Below the pieces are notes generated by a model that was not told the origin of the DNA, searched no databases, and saw only the letters and a list, made by a program, of their open reading frames with translations. Shown here piece by piece: positions 1 through 9,272 of a stretch of 64,000 nt of DNA. The translations under genes and the position numbers were made by a program. Source of the DNA: Flavobacterium sp. 140616W15 (GTDB lineage: Bacteria; Bacteroidota; Bacteroidia; Flavobacteriales; Flavobacteriaceae); NCBI RefSeq assembly GCF_003668995.1, contig NZ_CP033068.1, positions 1,550,001 through 1,614,000 of the forward strand. Direction: 5' to 3'. Within the stretch, counting starts at the first letter, position 1. Each line of letters begins with the position of its first letter.

Positions 1-45
1 AGATATAGCAGACAGCAGGAATTAGCTTCTAAAAAAACACACTAA
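1..45 (+). CDS. C-terminal tail of a gene entering from the left
   Basis: Frame 1 is open from the window edge for 14 codons and ends in TAA at 43-45. A strong hairpin follows about 15 bases later, so this is plausibly the end of a plus-strand gene convergent with ettA. The tail is lysine and glutamine rich and is too short to identify. It could also be chance open frame. Confidence 0.4.
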   Translation, partial: RYSRQQELASKKTH

Positions 46-60
46 GTTTATTATATAAAA

Positions 61-94
61 AAAGCCTCAAATAATTAAATTTGAGGCTTTTTTA
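61..94. terminator. bidirectional intrinsic terminator
   Basis: A near-perfect stem (AAAGCCTCAAAT / ATTTGAGGCTTT) has a T run on the right and an A run on the left. It can therefore end both the gene on its left and ettA on the minus strand. Confidence 0.85.
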
Positions 95-109
95 GAAATC
101 ATAAGAATA

Positions 110-1804
110 CTAGTTTCTTATTAATTTTCTGTATTTCAAACGTTTTGGAGTTAAATCTCCACCTAAACGTTTTTTCTTGTTTTCTTCGTATTCTGAGAAT
201 CCTCCTTCAAAATAATAAACTTCAGAATTTCCTTCGAAAGCTAAAATATGCGTACAAATTCTATCAAGGAACCATCTGTCGTGAGAAATAACTACAGCAC
301 AACCAGCAAAATTCTCTAAACCTTCCTCTAATGCACGAAGTGTATTTACATCTAAGTCATTCGTAGGCTCATCTAGTAAAAGTACGTTTCCTTCTTCTTT
401 TAGTGTCATTGCTAAGTGCAAACGGTTACGTTCACCACCTGATAATGTTGAAACTTTTTTGTTTTGATCGCTTCCGCCAAAGTTAAAACGACTTAGGTAA
501 GCACGAGAGTTTACCTGACGGCCACCCATCATGATTAATTCCTGACCATCACAGAAATTTTCCCAGATCGATTTGTTAGGATCAATATTAGAGTGCGCTT
601 GATCTACATAAGCAATTTTTACAGTTTCACCTATTGCAAATTCACCGCTATCTGGTTGTTCTTCTCCCATAATCATTCTGAAAATAGTCGATTTACCAGC
701 ACCGTTTGGTCCGATAACTCCAACAATTCCAGCTTGTGGTAAAGTGAAATTCAGATTATCATACAACAATTTGTCTCCAAATGCTTTAGCTACATTTTTA
801 GCCTCGATAACATTTGTTCCTAAACGCGGACCGTTCGGGATATAGATTTCTAGATTTTCATCTAGTTGTTTTTGATCTTCGTTTAATAATTTATCGTAAT
901 TCTGTAAACGCGCTTTTTGTTTTGTCTGACGCCCTTTTGCTCCCTGACGAACCCAGTCAAGTTCACGCTCTAAGTTTTTACGACGTTTTGAAGCCACTTT
1001 TTCTTCAAGTGCCATTCTGCTTGATTTTTGATCTAGCCAAGAAGAATAATTCCCTTTCCAAGGAATACCTTCACCTCTATCTAATTCTAAAATCCAACCT
1101 GCAACATTATCAAGGAAATATCTATCGTGTGTTACAGCAATTACAGTTCCTGCATATTGTGCTAAATGTTGCTCTAACCAAAGTACCGACTCAGCATCTA
1201 AGTGGTTGGTAGGCTCATCAAGTAACAATACATCAGGTTGTTGTAATAATAAACGACATAATGCTACACGACGACGCTCTCCTCCTGAAAGGTTTTTGAT
1301 AGGAGTATCTCCGTCTGGAGTACGTAGCGCATCCATTGCGATTTCTAGTTTAGTATCGATTTCCCAAGCTCCCAATGCATCAATTTTATCTTGCAAAGCG
1401 GCTTGACGATCCATCAACTTATCCATTTTATCAGCATCTTCATAGTTTTCAGGAAGACCAAATAAATCGTTGATTTTATTATATTCTTCTAGAACTGCCA
1501 TTGTTTCGGCAACTCCTTCACGAACAATTTCAATTACTGTTTTTTCATCGTCTAATTGTGGTTCTTGTTCTAGGTATCCTACTGTGTAACCTGGAGCAAA
1601 AACTACATCACCTTGGTAATTTTTATCAACACCAGCAATAATCTTCAAAAGTGAAGATTTTCCTGAACCATTTAAACCTAAAATACCAATTTTAGCTCCA
1701 TAAAAAAAGCTTAGATAGATATTTTTTAGCACTTGCTTGTCGCTACTTGAGTATGTTTTACTCAGTTTCGACATGGAGAAAATTACTTTCTTATCGTCTG
1801 ACAT
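110..1804 (-). CDS. ettA: EttA-type ABC-F translational throttle ATPase
   Basis: A cytosolic ABC-F protein with two ATPase domains that binds the ribosomal E site and gates the first peptide bonds according to the ATP/ADP ratio (family knowledge). At 564 residues it matches EttA (about 555). Visible motifs are Walker A GLNGSGKSS (43-51), signature LSGGE (172-176), Walker B DEPTNHLD (196-203), a linker rich in Lys/Arg/Glu around 260-310, a second Walker A GPNGAGKST (365-373), and a second LSGGE with DEPTNDLD. The insertion after the first Walker A (about 85-145) fits the EttA arm. Start ATG at 1804. It is the last gene of a minus-strand group with the small membrane protein and holA, and is followed by a strong terminator. 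Confidence 0.95.
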   Translation of the reverse strand: MSDDKKVIFSMSKLSKTYSSSDKQVLKNIYLSFFYGAKIGILGLNGSGKSSLLKIIAGVDKNYQGDVVFAPGYTVGYLEQEPQLDDEKTVIEIVREGVAETMAVLEEYNKINDLFGLPENYEDADKMDKLMDRQAALQDKIDALGAWEIDTKLEIAMDALRTPDGDTPIKNLSGGERRRVALCRLLLQQPDVLLLDEPTNHLDAESVLWLEQHLAQYAGTVIAVTHDRYFLDNVAGWILELDRGEGIPWKGNYSSWLDQKSSRMALEEKVASKRRKNLERELDWVRQGAKGRQTKQKARLQNYDKLLNEDQKQLDENLEIYIPNGPRLGTNVIEAKNVAKAFGDKLLYDNLNFTLPQAGIVGVIGPNGAGKSTIFRMIMGEEQPDSGEFAIGETVKIAYVDQAHSNIDPNKSIWENFCDGQELIMMGGRQVNSRAYLSRFNFGGSDQNKKVSTLSGGERNRLHLAMTLKEEGNVLLLDEPTNDLDVNTLRALEEGLENFAGCAVVISHDRWFLDRICTHILAFEGNSEVYYFEGGFSEYEENKKKRLGGDLTPKRLKYRKLIRN

Positions 1805-1839
1805 TATAAATTTATTTTAAAATTTTATTACTTTTTTAT

Positions 1840-2022
1840 TTAAACTCTTCCTTTTAATGCATTGAAAACCCATGCATTGGCCAAAAAGCCTACTCCTGTT
1901 GCGGCAAATCCCCAACCAGAAACATCTCTATATCTAAAAATTCCAAGTCCAATTAGGAGAAAACCCATTATAAACATTATAAAGGTTGCCCATCCTAAGA
2001 TTGTGTTTTTATTCATCCCCAT
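1840..2022 (-). CDS. small membrane protein, CAL67264 family
   Basis: Sixty residues with two hydrophobic spans (about 8-27 and 37-53) separated by a short Arg/Asp loop, so a two-pass inner-membrane protein. It resembles the CAL67264-type small membrane proteins seen only in Flavobacteriia, whose function is unknown. There are two possible starts, ATG at 2022 and ATG two codons later; the first is kept. It lies 35 bases upstream of ettA on the same strand and is probably co-transcribed. I infer no role beyond membrane location. Confidence 0.75.
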   Translation of the reverse strand: MGMNKNTILGWATFIMFIMGFLLIGLGIFRYRDVSGWGFAATGVGFLANAWVFNALKGRV

Positions 2023-2079
2023 AATCGCGGTATTATTTTTACATTATATAAGCTTACAAATATCGGTAATTTTAGTGGC

Positions 2080-3084
2080 TTAATTAAATATTTTGTAGAG
2101 CATTTCTTTTAATAAATCAGATTGTGGTAATGCATTGGCTCCCACTCCTTTACTTTTAACATCAATATCGCGTAATGCTGAAACTACCTGACTTACTTTT
2201 CTCATAGGGTAATTTTTTATAGCCAAATCATATTCTTTTAAGAAATAAGGATTTACGCCTATCGCTGTTGCAACATTTTTCGGGTTTTTATCCTTCAATC
2301 CGTGATATTTTAATAACTGTATGAAGAAACCGAAGATTAAACCTGTTGTCATAACTATTGGGTAATCTTTAGGATTGTGAGCAAAGTTTTCGGCAATTTT
2401 GTATGCTTTTATCTGATTGCGCTCTCCAATAGCTTTGCGGAGTTCAAATACATTGTAATCTTTACTAAAGCCAATGTTTTCTTCAATGTGAGTAGGCGTG
2501 ATTGCAGTACCTTTTGGTAAAATTATCTGTAGTTTTTCAAGTTCATTATTAATTTTACTTAAATCTGTTCCTAAAAATTCTACTAGCATAGCATTTGCTT
2601 TGGGTTCTATAGAATATCCTTTACCAGATAAAACTCTTTTAATCCAGTCACCAACTTGATTTTCGTATAGTTTTTTACTTTCGTAAACAAGTCCTTTTTG
2701 ACCTAGTAATTTAGTTACTTTTTTGCGTTTATCGAGTGTCTTATATTTGTAACAAAAGACTAAAACTGTTGTTTCCATTGGGTTTGTAGCATAAGCTTCA
2801 AGCTTATCAATTGTTCTTGATAAATCTTGAGCTTCTTTTACAATAATAACCTGACGATCAGCCATCATAGGGTAACGCTTTGCAGCCGAAACTACATCAT
2901 CTACAGACACATCACGACCATACAGAACTGTTTGATTAAATCCTTTTTCTTCTTCTGAGAGGATATTTTTTTCTATATATTCGGCTAATTTGTCAATGTA
3001 GTAAGGCTCTTCTCCCATAAGAAAGTAGATAGGCTTGATGTTTCCTGCTTTAATATCATTAACAATTTTTATAACTTCATCCAT
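2080..3084 (-). CDS. holA: DNA polymerase III subunit delta
   Basis: The delta subunit of the clamp loader, which opens the beta sliding clamp so that DNA polymerase III can be loaded. Length 334 residues is typical. The N-terminus has the family pattern I-Y-F-L-M-G-E-E-P-Y-Y-I-D (around 18-30). The middle region VIIVKEAQDL (about 79-88) corresponds to the AAA+ beta strand, and the helical C-terminal collar domain (from about 205) has N-P-K-D-Y-P-I-V-M-T. As in all delta subunits there is no functional Walker A. Start ATG at 3084. It is divergent from the HsdR-N gene with a 92-base gap that must hold both promoters. Confidence 0.93.
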   Translation of the reverse strand: MDEVIKIVNDIKAGNIKPIYFLMGEEPYYIDKLAEYIEKNILSEEEKGFNQTVLYGRDVSVDDVVSAAKRYPMMADRQVIIVKEAQDLSRTIDKLEAYATNPMETTVLVFCYKYKTLDKRKKVTKLLGQKGLVYESKKLYENQVGDWIKRVLSGKGYSIEPKANAMLVEFLGTDLSKINNELEKLQIILPKGTAITPTHIEENIGFSKDYNVFELRKAIGERNQIKAYKIAENFAHNPKDYPIVMTTGLIFGFFIQLLKYHGLKDKNPKNVATAIGVNPYFLKEYDLAIKNYPMRKVSQVVSALRDIDVKSKGVGANALPQSDLLKEMLYKIFN

Positions 3085-3164
3085 AATTTTTAATTCAAGT
3101 TTAAGGTTTTCGATTATCGCTTCAATAACATGAAACTTTAAAGCCGAAACCTGAAACTATTTTA

Positions 3165-3172
3165 TATTTTTG
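3165..3172 (+). promoter_or_regulatory. -7 promoter box of the HsdR-N gene
   Basis: TATTTTTG fits TAnnTTTG and ends only four bases before the ATG at 3177. The transcript would start at or next to the start codon and be leaderless or nearly so. Confidence 0.6.
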
Positions 3173-3176
3173 CCTT

Positions 3177-3632
3177 ATGCAAAAATTAAATTTTCCCTCT
3201 TATATATTTCGATTCAAAAATAGCGAAAATAAAGTGTCTATTTTTGATGAAATCAGGAAAAAATTTATCATTCTCACACCTGAAGAATGGGTTCGTCAAC
3301 ATGTGGTCCAATTTTTAATAATGGAGAAGAAATACCCTAAATCATTAATTAATGTAGAGAAGGTTCTGAAAGTCAATGAATTACGAAAGCGATATGATAT
3401 TGTGGTGTATAATCCAGATGGTACTATATATATATTAGTAGAATGTAAAGCGCCTGAAGTTAAAATTTCGCAAGCTACTTTTGATCAGATTGCCCGATAT
3501 AATATGACTATGAAGGCACAATATTTGACAGTTACTAACGGATTGAGTCACTATTTCTGTCAAATGGATTTTGAAAATGAAAAATATGAATTCTTAAGAG
3601 AATTACCCAATTATAATTCAGTAAATAAATAA
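3177..3632 (+). CDS. stand-alone HsdR N-terminal (PD-(D/E)XK) domain protein
   Basis: A 151-residue protein matching only the N-terminal nuclease-like domain of type I restriction R subunits (HSDR_N_2 type). Visible are the R-K-R-Y-D segment with Asp74, then V-E-C-K-A-P with Glu89 and Lys91, the D...ExK core of the PD-(D/E)XK fold, and a Gln/Arg helix (104-108). There is no helicase domain, and no hsdM or hsdS nearby, so it is not a restriction system. Single-domain proteins like this are common in Bacteroidota and their role is not established. It is followed after 12 bases by the glycosyltransferase and probably co-transcribed with it. Confidence 0.85.
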   Translation: MQKLNFPSYIFRFKNSENKVSIFDEIRKKFIILTPEEWVRQHVVQFLIMEKKYPKSLINVEKVLKVNELRKRYDIVVYNPDGTIYILVECKAPEVKISQATFDQIARYNMTMKAQYLTVTNGLSHYFCQMDFENEKYEFLRELPNYNSVNK

Positions 3633-3644
3633 AACGCAATACAC

Positions 3645-4664
3645 TTGGATAAAATAGCAGTTGTCATTTTAAATTGGAATGGAGTAAAATTATTAGAGCA
3701 ATTTTTGCCTTCGGTAGTGCAGTTTTCGCCTGAAGCAACTATATATGTAGCGGACAATGCCTCAACTGATAGTTCTGTTGCTTATGTAAAAGAGCATTTT
3801 CCTACTGTGAAAATTGTCGTAAATACGGGTAATTACGGATATGCTCAAGGATATAATGAAGCATTAAAACATATTGATGCCGAAATATATGCATTAGTAA
3901 ACTCAGATATAGAGGTTACTGAAAATTGGTTACAGCCGATTTTAGACACTTTCGTAAAAGAGCCAAAGACGGCCATTATTCAGCCAAAAATTTTAGATTT
4001 CAAAAGTAAGACTCACTTTGAATATGCTGGTGCTGCAGGTGGTTTTATTGATAAATACGGATATCCGTTTTGTAGAGGACGTATTTTTGATACTATCGAA
4101 AAGGATAATGGACAATATAATGACAGCTCTGAATTGTTTTGGGCTTCAGGAGCTTGTTTCTTTATAAGGAGTTCTGTTTATAAAGAATTAAAAGGTTTTG
4201 ATGAAGGTTTTTTTGCACATCAGGAAGAAATTGATTTATGTTGGCGAGCAATTAATTTAGGTCATGATATTAAATACAATTCACAATCGGTTGTGTATCA
4301 TGTAGGTGGTGCAACATTGCAGCAAGGTAACCCTAGAAAGACCTTTTTGAATTTTAGAAACTCTATGTTGATGCTTACCAAGAATTTGCCCAAAGAGGGG
4401 TTTTATGGCATTCTTTTTGCTAGATTAGTACTTGATGGTATCGCAGGGATACAATTTTTAACACAGGGGAAGTTTAATCATACTTGGGCAATAATAAAAG
4501 CTCATTTTTCTTTTTATAGTCTTTTTTCAAAGTATTATAAAAAAAGAAACAATTTTCAAACGCAAGAATACTATAAAGTTAAAAGTATTGTTTTCTTGTA
4601 CTATGTGAAGAAAATCCGCGTATTTAAAGATATCTTTAACAATAATCAAATTAATAACCCTTAA
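3645..4664 (+). CDS. family 2 glycosyltransferase
   Basis: A cytosolic GT-A glycosyltransferase, likely adding a sugar to a surface polysaccharide or lipid-linked precursor. Visible motifs are V-V-I-L-N-W-N-G at the N-terminus, D-N-A-S-T-D (37-42), the nucleotide-sugar binding N-S-D-I-E (86-90), and the H-Q-E-E-I-D-L-C-W-R segment (192-201) typical of WcaE/rhamnosyltransferase-like members. No clear membrane span is seen in 339 residues. The start is TTG at 3645, because an in-frame stop lies just upstream and the GT2 motif begins at once. There are no other polysaccharide genes nearby, so the acceptor cannot be told. Confidence 0.9.
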   Translation: MDKIAVVILNWNGVKLLEQFLPSVVQFSPEATIYVADNASTDSSVAYVKEHFPTVKIVVNTGNYGYAQGYNEALKHIDAEIYALVNSDIEVTENWLQPILDTFVKEPKTAIIQPKILDFKSKTHFEYAGAAGGFIDKYGYPFCRGRIFDTIEKDNGQYNDSSELFWASGACFFIRSSVYKELKGFDEGFFAHQEEIDLCWRAINLGHDIKYNSQSVVYHVGGATLQQGNPRKTFLNFRNSMLMLTKNLPKEGFYGILFARLVLDGIAGIQFLTQGKFNHTWAIIKAHFSFYSLFSKYYKKRNNFQTQEYYKVKSIVFLYYVKKIRVFKDIFNNNQINNP

Positions 4665-4669
4665 CTTTG
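4662..4669 (+). promoter_or_regulatory. -7 promoter box of the OmpA lipoprotein gene
   Basis: TAACTTTG fits TAnnTTTG. It overlaps the stop codon of the glycosyltransferase gene and lies 32 bases before the ATG at 4702, giving the lipoprotein gene its own promoter. Confidence 0.65.
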
Positions 4670-4701
4670 TAGACATACGTCTAACTAAAATTTTATTTTT
4701 T

Positions 4702-5538
4702 ATGAGAAAAATATTCATCGCTTTAACTGCACTAATGGTATTGTCTTCGTGTGTTTCTAAAAAGAAATACGCTGATTTAGAAGCTAAAAACAAAGAAACT
4801 CAAGATCTATTAAATTCTTGTACTGTAAAATTAAATTCTTGTTTAGAAGAAAAAGCTGGTTTAGCAGCGACAGTTGCTACTTTGAAAGAACATAACCAGA
4901 CTTTAATTAGTAGTTCTAAAGATTTAACAATGCTTACTTCTAAAGGAGCTGAAAACTTAGAGAAATCTTTAGAGAGTTTAAAAGAAAAGGATTTAAAAAT
5001 ATCTAGACTTCAAGATGCCTTAACTAAGAAAGATAGTGTTACTCTTGCTTTGGTTACTAGCTTAAAAGGAGCTGTTGGAATCAATGATCCAGACATTGAA
5101 ATTAATGTAGAAAAAGGAGTTGTATTTATTTCTATTGCTGATAAATTATTATTTAAAAGTGGTAGCTATGATGTAACTGATAAAGCTAAAACAGTTTTAG
5201 CTAAAGTTGCTAAAGTAGTTAATGATAAACCAGACTTTGAGTGCATGGTTGAAGGACATACTGATAATGTTCCTTACAAAAGTAATGGTATAATATTAGA
5301 CAACTGGGACTTAAGTGTTAAACGTTCTACTGCTATTGTTCGTGTATTGACAAATGATTTAGGAGTTAACCCTGCAAAATTAATTGCAGCTGGTAGAAGT
5401 TCTTATGTACCATTGGTTGATAATGATACAGCTGAAAACAAAGCACGTAACAGAAGAACTCGTATTGTTGTTATGCCTAAAATTGACCAATTTTATGATA
5501 TGGTTGAAAAAGAAATGAAAAAACAATCAGGTAAATAA
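4702..5538 (+). CDS. OmpA-family peptidoglycan-binding lipoprotein
   Basis: An outer-membrane lipoprotein that anchors the envelope to peptidoglycan. The signal peptide ends in a lipobox L-S-S-C with Cys17. Residues about 20-125 form a long heptad-like coiled coil rich in Lys, Glu and Leu. The C-terminal OmpA domain (about 150-262) has the pattern F-K-S-G-S, G-H-T-D-N-V, N-W-D-L-S and N-R-R-T, where the Asp and Arg bind diaminopimelate in known members. Length 278. It has its own promoter box and a perfect terminator downstream, so it is monocistronic. Confidence 0.92.
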   Translation: MRKIFIALTALMVLSSCVSKKKYADLEAKNKETQDLLNSCTVKLNSCLEEKAGLAATVATLKEHNQTLISSSKDLTMLTSKGAENLEKSLESLKEKDLKISRLQDALTKKDSVTLALVTSLKGAVGINDPDIEINVEKGVVFISIADKLLFKSGSYDVTDKAKTVLAKVAKVVNDKPDFECMVEGHTDNVPYKSNGIILDNWDLSVKRSTAIVRVLTNDLGVNPAKLIAAGRSSYVPLVDNDTAENKARNRRTRIVVMPKIDQFYDMVEKEMKKQSGK

Positions 5539-5590
5539 TCTGATCTTTCATATTATTGAATCGTAATAAAATTATGATTTCAAATAAATC

Positions 5591-5623
5591 AAAGCCAGTG
5601 AAATAATTTCACTGGCTTTTTTT
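5591..5623 (+). terminator. intrinsic terminator after the OmpA gene
   Basis: A 13-bp perfect stem (AAAGCCAGTGAAA / TTTCACTGGCTTT) with a 3-base loop, followed by a T run, 53 bases after the stop codon. Confidence 0.9.
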
Positions 5624-5953
5624 ATGTGTAATATTTTCGACTCAATTAGGCTTCAACTCCACTCTGCCAGACGGAAGATGCCACTTGTTCTGTGAGCTGA
5701 GACGAAGGGTTGCTTCTAAGAAATTTACGATAATTGTATGTGAAGAAAATTACAGATAAGACTAAGAGATTCCTATTTATAAAAACAGAAAAAGCAGGTC
5801 GAATGACCTGCTTTTGTGTATCCCTAATCTTTTTTAATAACCAATTAAATATAATTAAGAATACATTATTGTAATGACTTTTATATGATAATTTTGTTAC
5901 ATGGCTCTAATTTAAGGAATTAACTCCAAATACCTTGCCGAAATGATGTCTTT
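5624..5953. other. gene-poor intergenic stretch
   Basis: No convincing open frame. The left part (about 5637-5715) contains degenerate pieces of the dispersed CTTCGACTC/GAGTCGAAG-type repeat also seen near 48020. The right part holds the terminator of the minus-strand gene. I see nothing else in it. Confidence 0.5.
5781..5815 (-). terminator. terminator downstream of the threonylcarbamoyl-AMP synthase gene
   Basis: An 11-bp perfect stem (AAAAGCAGGTC / GACCTGCTTTT) with loop GAAT. On the minus strand it is followed by a T-rich run, so it best serves the minus-strand gene ending at 5954. Confidence 0.75.
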
Positions 5954-6574
5954 TTATAGAATGTCTAAGCTTCCTTTTCCTTCTCTCACTACAATTGGCT
6001 CATTTTCGGATAAATCGATTATGGTCGATGCTACGTTATCACCATAACCTCCATCAATTACCATATCTACTAAATTTTGCCATTTTTCAAAAATTAGTTC
6101 AGGATCAGTAGTATATTCGATTACATCATCTTCATCGCGAATAGATGTTGAAACAATAGGATTTCCTAACTGACGTACAATTTCTAATGCTATTGAGTTG
6201 TCAGGTACACGGATTCCGACTGTTGTTTTCTTTTTAAATTCTTTTGGCAAACTATTGTTACCAGGTAAGATAAAAGTGTACGGTCCAGGTAATGCTCTTT
6301 TTAGTAATTTAAAAGTGGATGTATCGATTTGGCGTACATAATCAGAAATATTACTTAAATCATGGCATATAAATGAGAAATTTGCTTTTTCAAGTTTAAC
6401 ACCTTTAATTTTTGCAATACGTTCTAATGCGCGCGAATTAGTAATATCACAACCTAAACCGTAAACAGTGTCTGTTGGATAGATAACTAGTCCTCCATTT
6501 TTTAAAACTTTAACCACTTTTGCAATTGCTGCTTCACTTGGTTTGTCTGGATATATTTTTATAAATTCTGCCAT
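5954..6574 (-). CDS. tsaC: L-threonylcarbamoyladenylate synthase (Sua5/YrdC family)
   Basis: Makes threonylcarbamoyl-AMP from threonine, bicarbonate and ATP, the first step of the t6A37 modification of ANN-decoding tRNAs. At 206 residues it is the short YrdC-domain form without the C-terminal Sua5 domain. The N-terminus shows G-G-L-V-I-Y-P-T-D-T-V-Y-G-L-G-C (28-43), the nucleotide-binding signature, and the KIKGVKLEKA segment about 55-64 supplies the basic substrate pocket. Start ATG at 6574. It is probably transcribed alone, ending at the hairpin at 5781-5815, with the helicase gene 81 bases upstream on the same strand. Confidence 0.9.
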   Translation of the reverse strand: MAEFIKIYPDKPSEAAIAKVVKVLKNGGLVIYPTDTVYGLGCDITNSRALERIAKIKGVKLEKANFSFICHDLSNISDYVRQIDTSTFKLLKRALPGPYTFILPGNNSLPKEFKKKTTVGIRVPDNSIALEIVRQLGNPIVSTSIRDEDDVIEYTTDPELIFEKWQNLVDMVIDGGYGDNVASTIIDLSENEPIVVREGKGSLDIL

Positions 6575-6655
6575 TTTTTGTTTTGTTTAAAGTTTAAATT
6601 GTTTCAGGATTCAAGTTACCGAATAATAGCTTCAATCCTGAAACTTGAAACATTT

Positions 6656-9007
6656 TTATCCTATTACATCTAGTTTAGCAAATCGCAATAATAATTTTTT
6701 AATTCCACCAACTTCAAACTTTATTTCTGCTTTTTTGTCAGCTCCTACTCCTTCTAGGTTAACAACTTCACCTTTACCAAATCGTTCGTGCATTACAGTG
6801 TTTCCAATGGTTAATTTGTTATCAAATAAGTTTGGGGCACTTGCATTGTTTGGATTGCTTGAAACAGGTTTTAATCTACGGACATTTAAATCCGGTTTTG
6901 GCTCGTTATTATTAGCCGTTTTAGGTGGTGTTGTTCCAATTGGTTTTGCTAATCTTAATTTAGATTTGTCGACATCACCAAAAATATCACTATCAATCAT
7001 TGGTTTGTAGCGGTAATTGCTTTCTGCAGGTGTTAGGTATTCTAAATATTGAGCATCGATTTCTTCAATAAAACGTGATGGTTCACTATCTGTTAATTTC
7101 CCCCAACGGTAACGTGATTGAGCATATGTTAGATAAGCCTGATGTTCAGCACGAGTTAAAGCTACGTAAAATAAACGACGTTCCTCTTCAAGTTCGCTTC
7201 TGGTACTCATACTCATTGCGCTAGGGAATAAGTCTTCTTCCATTCCAACAACAAAAACATGTGGAAATTCTAATCCCTTAGCTAAGTGAATGGTCATCAA
7301 AGCAACCCTGTCTTCATCACTTGTGTCTTTATCTAGATCAGTAGCTAGAGCTACGTCTTCCATAAATTCTGCTAATGCACCTCTTGCTCCATCAATTTCT
7401 CGTTGCCCTTCAGTAAAATCTTTTATACCGTTAAGTAACTCTTCTATATTCTGAATTTTAGCCATTCCTTCAGGAGTAGCGTCTTTTTTAAGTTCTTGTA
7501 CTAATCCTGTTTTTTTGGCAACATGATCAGTAATATAAAAAGCATCTTGGTTTTTATCAATGACTTGAAAACTTTGAATCATCGTTACAAAATCCCTGAT
7601 TTTATTCTTTGTTCCGGCATTCAGTTTCAAGTCAATTTTATCAATATTGACCATCACTTCCCAAATTGAACGCTTATAATGATTAGCTGCAATTGTCAAT
7701 TTTTCTACTGTAGTATCACCAATTCCACGTGCAGGATAATTAATTACGCGAACTAATGCTTCCTCATCCTTAGGATTTATTACTAAACGTAAATAACACA
7801 GAACATCTTTGATTTCCTTACGTTGGTAGAATGACAATCCACCATAAATACGATACGGAATATCACGTTTTCTCAATGCGTCTTCCATTGCACGAGATTG
7901 CGCATTGGTACGGTATAAAATTGCAAAAGCACCATTATTAAGTTGGTTTTGCATTTTTTGTTCAAAAATAGTACTGGCAACAAAACGGCCTTCTTCAGCA
8001 TCTGTTAAACTTCTATGAACTTTAATTTTTGCTCCAAAATCATTGGCTGTCCAAACTATTTTATCAAGTTTGGTCTTATTATGCTCCATTATGGTATTCG
8101 CTGCTTCAACTATGTTACGAGTTGAACGGTAATTTTGCTCTAAACGATACATTATTACCCCTTCGTAATCCTTCTGGAAATTCAAAATATTATTAATATT
8201 AGCTCCACGGAATGCATAGATACTTTGCGCATCGTCTCCTACAACACAAATATTTTGAAATCTATCTGCTAAAGCTTGGACAATCAAATATTGGGAATGG
8301 TTGGTATCTTGGTACTCATCAACAAGAATATACCTAAAACGATCTTGATATTTTGCTAAAACCTCAGGAAAACGAGTTAGTAATTCATTGGTTTTAAGTA
8401 GTAAATCGTCAAAATCCATTGCTCCAGCCTTAAAACAGCGATCTACATATTGTTGGTAGATTTCTCCCATTCTAGGTCTTTTTGCCATTGCGTCTGCTTC
8501 TTGCAATTCAGGATTATTGAAATATGCTTTTACAGTAATTAGACTATTTTTATAATTGGAGATTCTGCCTAAAACCTGTTTTGGTTTATAAACATCTCTG
8601 TCTAATTGCATTTCTTTAATAATTGAAGAAATTAATCTAGCTGAATCCTGTGAATCATATATTGTGAAATTAGAAGGATATCCTAAATGATCTGCTTCTG
8701 AACGTAATATTCGAGCAAAAACAGAGTGGAACGTACCCATCCAAAGGTTTTTTGCCTCCGACGATCCCACAATATCAGATATCCTGTGTTTCATCTCACG
8801 GGCCGCTTTATTGGTAAAAGTAAGTGACAAAATATTGAACGCATCAATACCCTGAGCCATCAAATATGCTATTCTAATTGTTAAAACACGAGTTTTTCCT
8901 GAACCCGCCCCAGCAATAATAATCATTGGCCCGTCTTTCTTTAAAACAGGCTGTCTTTGTGCTTCATTGAGCTGGTCAATGTATTTTTGCATGAAATTTT
9001 TCTCCAT
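6656..9007 (-). CDS. PcrA/UvrD superfamily 1 DNA helicase
   Basis: An ATP-dependent 3'-5' helicase for repair and removal of RecA or replication blocks. Visible are Q-motif residues L-N-E-A-Q-R (13-18), Walker A G-A-G-S-G-K-T (33-39), Walker B V-D-E-Y-Q-D-T (about 230), Q-N-Y-R-S, and motif VI V-A-L-T-R-A. The last 60 residues (N-T-V-M-H-E-R-F-G-K-G) form the Tudor-like domain by which PcrA/UvrD binds RNA polymerase. Length 783 is slightly longer than PcrA because of a low-complexity linker at about 690-735. Two starts are possible (ATG 9007 or five codons later). No other helicase genes are nearby. Confidence 0.93.
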   Translation of the reverse strand: MEKNFMQKYIDQLNEAQRQPVLKKDGPMIIIAGAGSGKTRVLTIRIAYLMAQGIDAFNILSLTFTNKAAREMKHRISDIVGSSEAKNLWMGTFHSVFARILRSEADHLGYPSNFTIYDSQDSARLISSIIKEMQLDRDVYKPKQVLGRISNYKNSLITVKAYFNNPELQEADAMAKRPRMGEIYQQYVDRCFKAGAMDFDDLLLKTNELLTRFPEVLAKYQDRFRYILVDEYQDTNHSQYLIVQALADRFQNICVVGDDAQSIYAFRGANINNILNFQKDYEGVIMYRLEQNYRSTRNIVEAANTIMEHNKTKLDKIVWTANDFGAKIKVHRSLTDAEEGRFVASTIFEQKMQNQLNNGAFAILYRTNAQSRAMEDALRKRDIPYRIYGGLSFYQRKEIKDVLCYLRLVINPKDEEALVRVINYPARGIGDTTVEKLTIAANHYKRSIWEVMVNIDKIDLKLNAGTKNKIRDFVTMIQSFQVIDKNQDAFYITDHVAKKTGLVQELKKDATPEGMAKIQNIEELLNGIKDFTEGQREIDGARGALAEFMEDVALATDLDKDTSDEDRVALMTIHLAKGLEFPHVFVVGMEEDLFPSAMSMSTRSELEEERRLFYVALTRAEHQAYLTYAQSRYRWGKLTDSEPSRFIEEIDAQYLEYLTPAESNYRYKPMIDSDIFGDVDKSKLRLAKPIGTTPPKTANNNEPKPDLNVRRLKPVSSNPNNASAPNLFDNKLTIGNTVMHERFGKGEVVNLEGVGADKKAEIKFEVGGIKKLLLRFAKLDVIG

Positions 9008-9272
9008 AATTAATGCAAAAATAAGAATTTAAAAAGTAAGTTCCTAAGATGCTTAGGTACTGTGTTGCTAAGTTTTTTTGATGCACAACAAAAGGCTTAA
9101 AATAAGATTGTTTCCGCTTTCGGCTTTATCTCTTCGTTACATTACGAGGATAACGCCTCTATCAGGACTAGATTAGAAACAATTGGTTTTTAAAAGATTA
9201 TGAAGTTCTAAGCGTCAAATATTAAAATATTAAAAAAGCTTAGAACCATTGCTGCTCTACCTCTCAGAAGTT

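Noticed and set aside
814..1406. plus-strand frames inside ettA
   Set aside because: They are shadows of the conserved ABC-F reading frame on the other strand.
3177..3632. type I restriction-modification system
   Set aside because: Only the HsdR N-terminal domain is present; no HsdM, HsdS or helicase is encoded nearby.
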